A stretch of DNA of 64,000 nucleotides from Callaeas wilsoni (Eukaryota > Chordata > Aves > Passeriformes > Callaeidae): contig VWPU01002082.1 of assembly GCA_013398955.1 (NCBI GenBank), positions 1-64,000 on the forward strand, written 5' to 3'. A program made the position numbers and the translations under genes. The notes beneath the pieces are model-generated. The model was not told the origin of the DNA. It did not search any database and saw only the letters and a program-made list of their open reading frames with translations. Each line of letters opens with the position of its first letter. The first letter of the stretch is position 1. This document shows, one piece after another, positions 25,717 to 41,521 of this stretch.

Positions 25717-27726
25717 CTGTGAGGCACTGCTTTGCTCAGCACCTCTCCTGCCCCCTCCCTCACGAGTGGCTTTTGGCCACGGTCTGCCAGAACACTGAAT
25801 TACTTTCGTGTCAATGGCTGCATCGTTATTTCCATCTGTTTATTGATGGATCATTATCTTAAACTGTTTCTAGTGTGAAACCTGGTACTTGTCAAAGTTT
25901 TCACTTGGGGTAGATTCCCTTCTATAGCCATATGGTTAAGTCGTTCCAGTTTAAAATAAAGAAATAATTTAAAATCATTTTATTCCGACATTAGCTGTAG
26001 AAATAGTAAACAAACCCCAACTTAAATCCCTCCAAAATTCACTAACAGGTCAGTGCTTTTCAGAAAGAGTCTCACTGTGAATCGTCCTATGCATCTCCCA
26101 TAAAAACACATTCCTAGCACTTGAAATGCGCTAGGAGTCTGTTTGAAAGATGTTATAGGCATGGCAGGCAGGCTGCACTGCAAACTCCTGACTTCTTGTT
26201 CCAGTGAACCACGGCCCATTTACGTTACCACGTGCTGAGAGTAGTTGCATCGGTCGCTGTGTAAAAATCAAATGCTCAGGAGCTAAGGCAGCAAACTGCT
26301 TGCTTTAAACATGGGTTTTGGCTAAAATCAGAATGTCACTAACCCTAAATCACTGACCTTAAAGCTATATGCCTGGAATGTGTGAGCATGACACATCTAT
26401 CACTTGCATCAGCTTCACGTCAGGGCAGGATGATCAATTTCAATTGAATACTTGTGATTTATGTCACTGGTTATGAGCTGAATATTAGGCTCAGTTCTGT
26501 GGTATACAGTGAATTTGCATGCCCTGGAGAGGTGATACAAAAAGAATATGAATGACCAGGCAGAAGAAAAATTTTTTTTGAGAGTTCTGTCCACATCTTT
26601 ACTTATACCAACCTTTTTCCTACATGAACACATGCAAAACACCTTGTCTGACATATTTTTAGGTGTACCCAAATGGGAAAAGAAAAGAAACTCCGTGAGA
26701 AACTGAAAATTCAGTCCTAACTTAGGCAAACTTCGGCATATTGCATGAAATTCCAGGATTTCCCTTTGCTGGAATACACAGATTCCAGAGATACAACTAT
26801 ATATAATACATACCAATTCCAGGGTTTCTCTTTGCAGTGACATGCAGCCTGTGTTGAGCAGTAACCCCCCCCACCCTCCACACTAAGTGTGAGTTCCATA
26901 ATCGTTGCTAACAGCACATCAAATGTGAACTGCATTTGATTTTAAGATCAAATGTAAGATTTTATAAGCCATAACCTATACAATCACACATAAATGTATG
27001 TCTTTTATGCAGAAAGCATATTAAAACGGTATTTTTAAACATGTAAGCAGGACATAAGAGAATTTTTAAGTATTTGAGTAGAAAGTATAAAAAGCAGAGA
27101 TATCACTTAAATTGGCATAATACAGAGGCATTTGGAAGAGAAATAAAAGGTTACATGGAAAAAGAAGATAGATACATGGTAGAGATTGAAATATTTTAAG
27201 TCTTATAATGATTTCACTAATAATGAAAAAAGCAAGTTGAACTATTCCTGTGTAATATTAGAGTGAGTAGCTAAAGATATTCTTTAAAAATACCTTTACT
27301 ACTAAAGATTTACTGTCCAGGATTCTGGTGACAGCATGAAGAGGGGACAGACTCATTTTTCATAACAGACTGTTAATTCAGTAAAGGATTCATCCTGTGG
27401 ATTTTGATATATGCTAAAGAGGCAAACAAATAAGAGAGGCATTTGCATAATGTTAGATATGCACAAAATCTCCAATACTGCTTTAGCTAGTGTCTAGGAA
27501 AACCCAGCAAGGTTTTCTGAAGTAGGAATTGCTGAATGTATATTAGTTGTTGAACAACATAAATTGTACTCTTTGCAATCCATCTCTAAAGCATTATTTT
27601 CCTGCCTGCTAACAGTAACCCTTTGGGATTTTCTTTTAAATACAACAAACTTTCAAGTCAGAAAGACTGGTAGAAGCCTAAAGCAAGTTTAGAGCAAGGT
27701 CTCTCTTGATTCATAGTACAAGTACA

Positions 27727-27732
27727 CAGTTG
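27727..27732. promoter_or_regulatory. E-box (CAGTTG) upstream of MSTN
   Basis: This is a CANNTG bHLH-binding motif about 300 bp upstream of the likely transcription start. Myogenic factors bind E-boxes in mammalian MSTN promoters. A single hexamer is weak evidence by itself. Confidence 0.3.
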
Positions 27733-27938
27733 GTGTAATATTTAAGAATGACAGTGCTGTCTTTCAGTACTGCTGCCCACAATACTTGGAAATATATCCT
27801 TTCAGAATGTGAAGGCATATCCTCTGCGAAGCACCCAGATAAATCAGTTCACCCTTGGCTGTAACTAAACGCTGTCTAGTGACTTGTGATCGACAGGGCT
27901 TTACCCTCTGACAGCCAGATTCATTGTTGGGACAGCAA

Positions 27939-27943
27939 CCAAT
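27939..27943 (+). promoter_or_regulatory. CCAAT box of the MSTN promoter
   Basis: CCAAT lies in 'gcaaccaatcatcga', about 42 bp upstream of the first TATA element. The surrounding 27925-28040 block resembles the proximal MSTN promoter of mammals as I remember it (CCAATCAT, TGACGACA, AAAGTTGGA, then TATA), which supports a functional NF-Y-type site. Confidence 0.65.
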
Positions 27944-27980
27944 CATCGAGTTTGACGACATGAGCCTAATCAAAGTTGGA

Positions 27981-28009
27981 GTATAAAAAGCCCCCTTGGA
28001 ATATATAAG
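27981..28009 (+). promoter_or_regulatory. Tandem TATA elements of the MSTN promoter
   Basis: A TATA box 'gtataaaaag' (27981-27990) is followed 18-20 bp later by a second TATA-like 'atatataagg' (28000-28009). Two tandem TATA motifs also occur in mammalian MSTN promoters, from memory. From spacing, initiation is expected around 28030-28036, at the conserved 'gtctctcagattg' block, giving a 5' UTR of about 100 nt. Which TATA is used cannot be told from sequence. Confidence 0.7.
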
Positions 28010-28032
28010 GTACACCAGTGTGGCAAGCTGTC

Positions 28033-28132
28033 TCTCAGATTGCATTTGCTTTCACGGATCTGTTTAGTACTGAAAGGGAAAGGGGGAGGGGGAAAAAAAA
28101 GAAGGGAAAAGTGCTGCACTGAATGTGAGATC
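28033..28132 (+). other. MSTN: MSTN 5' UTR (predicted)
   Basis: The start is inferred from TATA spacing. The leader contains a 37-base homopurine run (28072-28110 region) with G-runs at 28076-28078, 28082-28086, 28088-28092 and 28104-28106. No ATG occurs in frame ahead of the start codon at 28133; the frame is open upstream but begins only with a TTG at 28040, so no N-terminal extension is proposed. Confidence 0.55.
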
Positions 28133-33220
<5,088 letters not shown>

Positions 33221-33263
33221 GATCCTCGTCAGATCCACCACTTCACAAATCATGGAAGCTACC

Positions 33264-33311
33264 AAAAAGAAAAAAAAAAAAGGAAAAAAAAAAAAAAAGA
33301 AAAAAAAAAAA
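33264..33311. repeat. A-rich low-complexity tract in the MSTN 3' UTR
   Basis: Nearly continuous A broken by a few G bases, starting 44 bp after the stop codon. It could misprime oligo-dT and is likely length-variable. Confidence 0.9.
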
Positions 33312-34202
33312 GTTATACCCCCTCACCAGTCTTTCAAACTGTGAAGTTACGTACACAAGGCATTGCCGACCTCCTGCGTGCTACCAGCATCAGCTACAGA
33401 ACGTGAACTGAAGGACAATGTAATTACCTGATGGCTGCTTGTGAGCCAGCAAAAGAGAAAAGCTTCAATCAAAATCACCGGATTTAATCCATGAAGTTCT
33501 TACATTATGAGGGAATCAATGTTCATTCATTTGGATGCAAATTTATATGCAGGTTTCAGTACATGTTGGTAATCAAAAGCAAGCTCCTTCTCACCTGGGG
33601 ACAGAAGGAGCGGGCTTTTAGGTTCCTTTCTTCACAGCTTCACTTAATAACATATTTACAGGAACATATATACTGGTAACATATATGCCATCACACAATA
33701 CCACCAGAATCATCCTTAAACACTTGAATATATAGTGCAGACTTGTGAAATGTATCAGATGAAATTCCACATAAACTGACAAACCCTGAAATTAGGGATG
33801 GCATAGTGTATTTAGTGTGTTTCCATTCCTTTTTCTCATTAGTATGTTAGTAATTGATGGCAATGGTGCTACGTAAGCAGGCTGAGTAAATAGAAAGATA
33901 GGTATATAAGTGAAAGAATTTAGGCGTAATAATGAATTTGCCCTATCCTCAGGTACACTATTCAACATTCGCAAGAAATAGATATTTTGTAAATGAAAAG
34001 GAATAGTTTTCTAGACATAGAAAAACAGAAGGCAGCAGAGAAGTCCAACATTCAAATTGCAATCCCACATTTTAACCTGCCTTTGCAACATTACCGTTTG
34101 CACTATGGTAAACCAATGCAAATAGTTGGTTGCTACAGATACTGTTTAAAAACCACTTTGATATAACTGACTTGTGTAATATGTATGCATCAATATTTTG
34201 TA

Positions 34203-34286
34203 AATAAATGTTTATTTTTTAATCACTGTTGGTATATGTTCATCACAAGAAAAGAATGACTTTAACCTGTACTTTAGTTTAATAAA
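34203..34286 (+). terminator. MSTN: Candidate MSTN polyadenylation signals
   Basis: AATAAA occurs at 34203-34208, followed by a T-rich stretch (34211-34220), and again at 34281-34286. Both are consistent with 3' end formation about 1 kb after the stop codon; the choice cannot be made from sequence alone. Confidence 0.45.
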
Positions 34287-34310
34287 CAAACCCCAATATT
34301 CTCTTCATAA

Positions 34311-37300
34311 TATAATTTTCTGGATTTTAACATAAATAATATGTAGGAACAATGCAACAAAGTAAACCATATGTTGAGAATTATTCTACATTTTATATGT
34401 TTTTTACATTGGTATGAGCCATCTAGGGTAAATGATGGCCGTTGACATGTTTATACGGTTCTTTGGGTTACTGTTTTTATGGTCATTTTGATCCACAACT
34501 GAATTTCCATATTTTAAATGTTATGTTCATAAATAATGATGATACCACAAAAGATTGCTATTAAATGCATTTTATTATATTTAAAAGTTTGCAGCAAAGT
34601 ATTTTCTGTATTTGAGTAAACATAGTACATGGATTTCCACACAAATTCTGTACATTTTCCTTATAGTAAAAATTGTTAATTGAAATTAAAAAGATCTATT
34701 TACTATAAAGTCCATTTTATTTCACATGTGAAATAGAACTGATAAACCAGGTGTTTGTTAAGACAACACAATCACTGTTAAAACATCTTCATGTTAGTAT
34801 GATGCACGTTTTTGTTATATTCCAGAATTCAGTTTTGAATTTTCCTTTGTGTAAAACCACCCTAAAACTGCAAAACTGCTTGATTTTCTTTCCCTTCTTC
34901 TTTTATATATTTTCTGCCTCGGTGGTAAATATTTTGTATTGAGTTTTTTTACTTTTTTAAAAATTTGTATGTAAGGACATTAAAACTTTAAGTTTGAGCG
35001 ATGAGGTTTGAAACTTAAAAGCAAACAGATTTTCTGCAATTTCTTTTGAATGATTAGGAGTTCTGCTAAAGCTGTGTCCGAGCATCAAGCAGATGTTCAG
35101 CTTCTCCTGATGCAGTTCACCAGAGCAGGTCCCTGGGGCCCTTAAATACACTTTCAATTTAGTTTCCCACAAAACACCATCAGACTAAATAAAAATCTAA
35201 AAACTCTTGGAATACAGACTCTCGGTGAAGCCACAAGAATTAAAAGTACAACACAATTCCCCTCCTAACCAAAGATACAGAATTAAGGGAGAAATCCTCT
35301 GTTTGTTGAAGTCAACGGCAAAACTGCCACTGGCTTCAAGGGGGACCAATGTTTTGCCCTTTGACTTTTAACTCGTGACATTCAGGCACCAAGCAGTGCC
35401 ATCCTGCTCATGAGAACTATCAATAGCATCTCCTTGCGTGAGGCTCTTAAACCGTTCAGAGACTTCAAATTAACTTCCATATACCCTGTAGCTAAACATT
35501 CACTGCTTTAATTGGGCCAGTTCATATAGCAACAGCTGCAGAGACACAGCAGCATGGATTTTGCAGTTGATGGGGAACAAAATATATTCCCAGTCTGCAC
35601 CAAAGTCCAGTTACAACACCTGCAGGATTACTTTTACTCAAGATGGGTAATGTAAAGCTAATGCAAATTTGTTTACCCCCACACAGGTGACATCATTGGC
35701 TGCCTGGTAATAACTGTACCCTGCATAAAGGCAGCGCACAAACGATGGAATTTTTTGTTCCTGGAATCAATGAAACCAAAATTAAACCAAAAAATAAGTA
35801 ATATGAATTCCAAAAAGCAGCTACTCCAGCCAGCATTCCATCTTGACACTCAGACAAATTTTATTCCATGTAAATTTTATGCAGTATGCGTCTTTTGTAT
35901 TTTGCCAAACTTGAAATTATTGCAGAGCAGTTCTGGCTCCCATAATTGACTACTGACCTTACAGATAAGTGGCTTCTCATGGAACATGCTCTGGGTGTGA
36001 TCTTGCTGATTTTAGCTCATAATTAGTTCATAATTAATGTGTTTATTGACCGTCAGTTTAAGATGTCAATGATTCCTTCTGTTCTTATTGTTACATCCTT
36101 ATATTTCCAAGGCTCAGGTCTGAGAGACTTCAGCAGCACCCGTGTGTACTTTGTACAGCTCTCAAACCTCACTGTTAAGCCATGTATTCAGCATAAGGAA
36201 AATAGCCAATGAGGGATGATGTATGAGAAATAAACAGCATCATTTCCTTGCCTGGCATCCTAAGAACCCCAAAAGGAATGAACCAGGTAGAATCCAGCTT
36301 TCCAAGGCAGCGTTCAAGTGGCCCAAGTTGCATGTACACACCTGCAACAGGGCATAAGTGCCTCATCTCTGTACTACTTCAGCTCTTCCTTTTGGCTCTG
36401 CTGCCTAGTTCTTTCCCTCCCAACACGAGCCAGTCCTTTTCCATTGCTGTTCTACCCCTACCTCTTACCCAGCTCCAGTTACGCTGTAGCTCAAGTAGCA
36501 TCTCCCATCCCATCCCGTCCTATCCCACCCCAGCACATCCCAGACTCTTGTCCCACAGCCCCTTCTGCAGGGGGAACAGCCCCCCTGCAGTACTGCCTTC
36601 CTGTCCCTTAAGCAGATCCAGTGCATGCTGCTTCTGCTGGAAGCTGCGGTTAGGGGAGAAACCTTCCAATATGCTCAACAAAGCCTGTGGGGAATTTAAC
36701 AGCTGAACACAGAAGTCATCATCACTAAGCATAAATGAACTGCAGTTTTTCACAGATGGGCTGTTTTGCTAAATATGAGCAGATTTCAAAGGAAGAACTA
36801 AGGGCCAAATCCATTCATAGCTTTAGGTAGCTTTTCCTCAATTCTGTGGAGTCTAGGTTTGGGGTTTGTGTTTGTTCATTGGGGGCTTGGGGTTTTTTGA
36901 AGCTTTTTTTGGGTGGTTTCTTTTTTAATCAGAAAGATTATTGAATTGACTCATTCTTGGATGCAAATGACCTATTTTGGCTAAATGTCTCAAAAAATAA
37001 ATCTGCTTGAGATTAGGTTTGGACAGCTCAGTCCAGGCAGATAGATTTTGTTAAAGCTACAGTAAAAGAAAGCAGGTTATTATAATCTGAAGTACGGGAT
37101 GGACAAACTTGATAACCAAATTATCCCACCCCAACTTATATATTTTAGTACATTTCAATTTAAAAAGTTAGGAAACAGTACATTATGGAAGGCACTAGCT
37201 AGAAGCTTTACAAAAAACACTGTACCCATGTAACACAACAAAATTGTCAGGAAGAACCTTTGTGATGTGTTTGAACTGACTCAAGTTAGCCATGTGCTTC

Positions 37301-40300
37301 CACTTCAGCTTCCTACCAACAATGTTAACTGCAGCAAGTAGATATCTATACGTTGATTTAACACCAGCAAAGAAACTAGTAATGCAACTGCGTCTGCTTT
37401 TCTGTCAAGTTTTCCCCTGAAAAAAGTAAGACTATAACTCTGGTTTGAAAGGAAAGTGTAACACGTTTGAACCCATAAAAATAAGATGCTAACAAACTCT
37501 GGAACACTAAAGCTCCAATTCTTCTATTTAGTTTATAAAAGCCCTGATAAAAACCAAAGGAAAAATTTAGGGCTACAGGCCAACTTCTGAATTTGAATAG
37601 GCAAGAAGTACAGCTCTGTTCACTCTTGGCTGCTTCTAAATAATCTCAAAATAAGTGATAGTGCTAACATCTGTTGTAGCAATCTTTCAAAACAAAAAGA
37701 AATGGAGAAATGCAAACGTACATTTCATTCAACAGTGAACTACTTCAATTAATTACTAGGTGTATTGATAAATTAAAGTGGTGGCTAGACAGGGTGAATT
37801 TGAGGGATGAAGAACTATTACAGTGAGTATGAAATGAAAAAACTGTTTGTTTTTATTGCTCCAGAATACAGATGAGAATAGGTTATGAAGCCCTCTGTAG
37901 ATGAGGCGTCAAGATCAGTAACAAGCTTTGCAGCATTTTGGGTGGAAGTGTGGCTGATTTTCACCAGCCTTAGCCACTCCAGCTCTCTGAGGCTACAGGA
38001 AAGACTGTTCCTTTTCTTTAGAAGTGAACACAACTTGCACACTACACATGCTTTCAAAACAGTAATTTCAGAGAATATAAAATAGCTAAGTGTCCATGAG
38101 TCAACTTGTGTTCTTAACTTAGAGGCTCTCTGTGCTCTAAATCTAATTATGAATCAAAAGCAATCAGTGGCCCTAAAAGCTATTGCAGTTTCTCCCCATA
38201 GAAATGCCTTTCACCTACAAGTAAATAACCAAGTTAGATTTCAAACTTGCATTCAGCTCAAATCAGTCCTGCCTGTGGAAAGGCAGAGGACAAGCCTCAG
38301 CTCCACACTGTCTTTCCTGTTACTCCTGATGAGGCCTGTATGGCCTTGGGTGAGATCTGGTTAGGATGTCTGGTTAGGTGAGAATGAAACATGCTTGGTT
38401 TTGGCATTATGTTCCATGTTTCACCAGTAAAATTACCAGGAGAGCTTAAAGGCTATCATGATATGGGAAGAATACCTGGGAAAGCATTATGGAGGAATTA
38501 CTGGGTAGACAGCTTCCACTAAACTTTAAAAAAAAGCAGTTTGGGAGACAGCTGCAACACAAACAGGACAACACACTGAAATCATGGAAGGTGTAACAGT
38601 CATTGTAAAGCAGTCGCGTGCTAACAATGGTCTGCTTCTGTGTGTTTTGAGGAGCTGAGTACACTATAAAAAGTGAAATTTAAAGGAGCTAAATAATTTG
38701 AGGGATTTAACCAAGGCAGCAAGTAAGATTTTATCTTCCCAAATCCAGGATAATACTGAAGGCATCTGCTAAACTTTTACTTCGTCTATCTTAAGAATGC
38801 TTAAAGTGAAAAGGTCTGCTCTTTGCCAAAATTAAAGGATGTTTTACAGCAAATCTAACTTAAGTATAGTCTGTTGCATCATAATTTCAATATGTAGCAA
38901 TCCAAAATATAATTACTCATAACTTGGCTAATAGCTTGCAGTTAAGGCTCATGATTCATGCATTCTTTCTGCAGAAATCCTTATTAGTTTTTTGCCGAGG
39001 AGAGGAGGAATTATCTTCCCAACCAAGACATAGTATCAGGGAGTTTGAGCATTTTTTCAGGGCACTTTGTGGCATCCAATTAGGCATTCTTAAGCATCAT
39101 ACACAACAGCATGAAGAGCAAAGATTTTCTTTGCGCTCTAGCATCTGTGCATTTGAAGAGGAGGCTTATTCTGATTTCAGTCAAACAGCAATCTTCTCTC
39201 CTAGTAACGTTTTCATCATCATTTTTTCCTGTTGTTATTCCTCAAATCTGGCAATCTGACATACGAAGCAGCAAACTGAACACCTGGCTGTCACGCATTA
39301 TGGCATCAGGTTGCAGCTTCGCCTCTCGAGCAGCGCCAGGTGGTCGGAGGAGTGGGAGGCACGTCAAACACATGCCTTCGGGCTGAGCTCAGCTGCCTAC
39401 TGTATGCTGCTGTCATGTGGGAAAGCTCAGCCTAGGTGCTAGTCCAGGGGAAAATGCCCATTGCTTCGCTGCTGTAGGTGGCACCTCCCACAACATGCTG
39501 CTGGCTGGCCCGAGGTCTCTGCTCACTTGCGTTGCTCACCCACCGCCGGGTGGGATAACAAATCCCACAGGATTCCAGTCACGATCTCTGTGTGCCTAGA
39601 GTTACCAAAGAACATGGGTTATTCTGACTAAGAGCAGCATAACTTCATCATAACTGAGTATTTTCCATCTAGAGAAGAATTATTCAAAGAGTACTCTAAA
39701 ACTGGGCTTTTCCCCAATGCAGAAGTGTTCTTCTCATCATATCACGACATGCTGCCGCAGCATCTGAATTTTATACTCTGACCTGCAGCTGTCAGATCTC
39801 ACAGATCTGAGTCCTCACACCACCATGTATCAACAGTCACCAACAAACTCAATACATCAAACTAATAATATTTATTTAACCTATTTTTTGCTACGATGGC
39901 ACATCCCATTTACAGTTACGCCATTTGCCTAAGGAGAGAGAAAAGGCAGCAACCCAAAATATTCTCATTTGAGGTCACTGTGTTATCTCTGAAATAGTCT
40001 CAGCATACTTGCCTTACCTTTTATTTCTTTTGTTTTTATGTATAGCATGCGACTTATTTGTTAATCAGGTGTTTTTGCACTGCTGTATTTTTGGTTCTCC
40101 AATACCTTATCAAAGCTGGGAATACTACTAAAGCATCCTCACAGAGCTCTCCTCTGTTTTCTATCAGCATCTTACTCTTGCTCCCAAGCAACTGTCTCAA
40201 CTTTTCTTTTCAACCAACACAGACCTAGACTCAAGCTCTAGTTACCACAAAATGATAAGCCCAAAGCTGACTATCACCTTAGGGATTAATTTACTGATTT

Positions 40301-41227
40301 AAATTTTAAAATTTTAGTCTTGAGAACATTTTAAAAAATCAGAAAAGGTATTTTTCAATAAAAGCACTTTTCCATCTTAACCATAATTTTTAGCAGGGTG
40401 TTGCTCTGGAGACAGAACCTACACCAAGTGGTGCCTTTTACCACAACTTTCTTTTCAGCACAGTGATACCCCAACGCCTCACTTTTACCAGTGTACTTGT
40501 GTGAAGACTACTGGCCTTAACAAAATGCTTCAGAAATCCATAGCTGTCCTTGACTGCCCACTTCTTTACATCCCCTGCACTCGTACACGGCCTCATCAGA
40601 ACAGAGTTGTAGTAATTGCTTCTACCACGCGAACACAAATGACAATCCTCATGGATAAAACAAATCATGCCTACAGAAGGTGCAGTGCAATCCTCAGCAC
40701 TCATTGTTTGAGTTAGATATGGCTAAACTTCAGGTCTTTAGTTGAAAAACAACTGAAAATTGGTTCCACAAATTTCTCTTGACTGTGATTAAGAAAGAGC
40801 TTAGTTACAACGAAATGCAATTACTCAGTTTTGGCCACGCAGCCTTCACGAAGCTTTTCCAGATCCGCTCCCACGGACCCTAATTCTGGTTTGGAAGCCA
40901 ATTGTTCCTTGGCAGCGTTGCCATGGATCTCACTCAGAGATTTAGCAACACATTCTCCACCAGCTTACAGCAAACACCAATGTCTTCAGCTCACCCACAG
41001 CTTGCTTATACCACAATTTGGAAGTTATCCATATTAGATCCTGCCCATTCTAATGACAGGGAGGGTGAAATGCTGTGCCACATGAGACTGAGTTCTTGTA
41101 ACTATACCTGATACTGCATTTTCATAATAAAAAAATGCCTAAACACAAAGTCATACATAGAGACAAACGTGTGGGAGGAATTAGGATTTTCCAGGCATTT
41201 GCAGAGCCACTGATGTCCCCACCAAAG
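34311..41227. other. 3' flank of MSTN, no gene recognised
   Basis: AT-rich non-coding DNA. Notable items: a TCCCA-type pyrimidine minisatellite (36501-36532) and small CpG-bearing patches at 39290-39390 and 39465-39550. Open frames up to 152 codons (36248-36706) fall in low-complexity Ser/Pro/Leu sequence and are not supported. Confidence 0.5.
36501..36532. repeat. TCCCA-type pentameric minisatellite
   Basis: Imperfect repeats of catcc/tcccg/tccta units in a pyrimidine-rich stretch. Confidence 0.6.
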
Positions 41228-41521
41228 GAGACACCATGGGTATCTGTTATGGAACATCTAACCAAGAAATCAGGAAGCCTCCTTTAAAGAGCTAGATGAC
41301 ACTTCTCAATTCCAGGTTAACATGGGGACTTTAACCACCCCTAGCACCTGCTGGAAAGGCCGTGCAGCAGGGCACCAGCAATCCTAGAGATTTCTGGAGG
41401 ATGGTTGGGATGTGCTGCACAAGAGACTTTTCACTGGCACTGCTACTCACACCTCAGTAAGAACGTGATGACCCAGGGTAACTGTTTTGTCCCAGCCCAA
41501 GCCATTCCACGATTCTGTGAC
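41228..41521 (+). mobile_element. CR1 LINE with large internal deletion
   Basis: The 5' part (41228-41410) matches the CR1 ORF2 endonuclease region: a GVCY-like block, 'aaccaagaaatcaggaagcc', then 'ggggactttaaccacccc' (a GDFNHP remnant) and 'gagatttctggagg' (RFLE). The 3' part (about 41464-41521) jumps straight to a CR1 tail: 'cccagcccaagccattccac' and 'gattctgtga'. The reverse-transcriptase region between them is missing, so the copy is dead. Confidence 0.82.

Larger units (their letters stand above)
21561..27700. other. 5' flank of MSTN, no other gene recognised
   Basis: Non-coding DNA leading to the MSTN promoter. It holds a homopurine tract (21918-21979), T/A runs near 24610-24645, two CpG-rich patches and AT-rich sequence from 26.9 kb on. 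Open frames of 142-150 codons (26415-26843 minus, 25311-25763 minus) show no domains and are considered chance; the latter lies in GC-rich sequence where stops are rare. Confidence 0.5.
33221..34310 (+). other. MSTN: MSTN 3' UTR (predicted)
   Basis: Starts with an A-rich tract (33264-33311) and becomes AU-rich. Candidate polyadenylation signals are AATAAA at 34203-34208 and 34281-34286; ATTAAA hexamers further on (near 34559 and 34684) could give a longer form. A Pumilio-type motif TGTAAATA overlaps the first signal (34199-34206). The end point is inferred from these motifs only. Confidence 0.5.

Noticed and set aside
25311..25763. 150-codon minus-strand open frame
   Set aside because: Lies in a GC-rich patch where stop codons are rare; Leu/Ala/Pro-rich with an equally open plus-strand frame.
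26415..26843. 142-codon minus-strand open frame
   Set aside because: No domain; overlaps another frame on the same strand; AT-rich flank without exon signals.
28040..28132. In-frame N-terminal extension of MSTN upstream of the start codon
   Set aside because: The frame is open but has only a TTG at 28040 and no ATG; the ATG at 28133 matches the family's start and signal peptide.
36248..36706. 152-codon open frame
   Set aside because: Built on a TCCCA-type pyrimidine minisatellite giving a Ser/Pro/Leu run.
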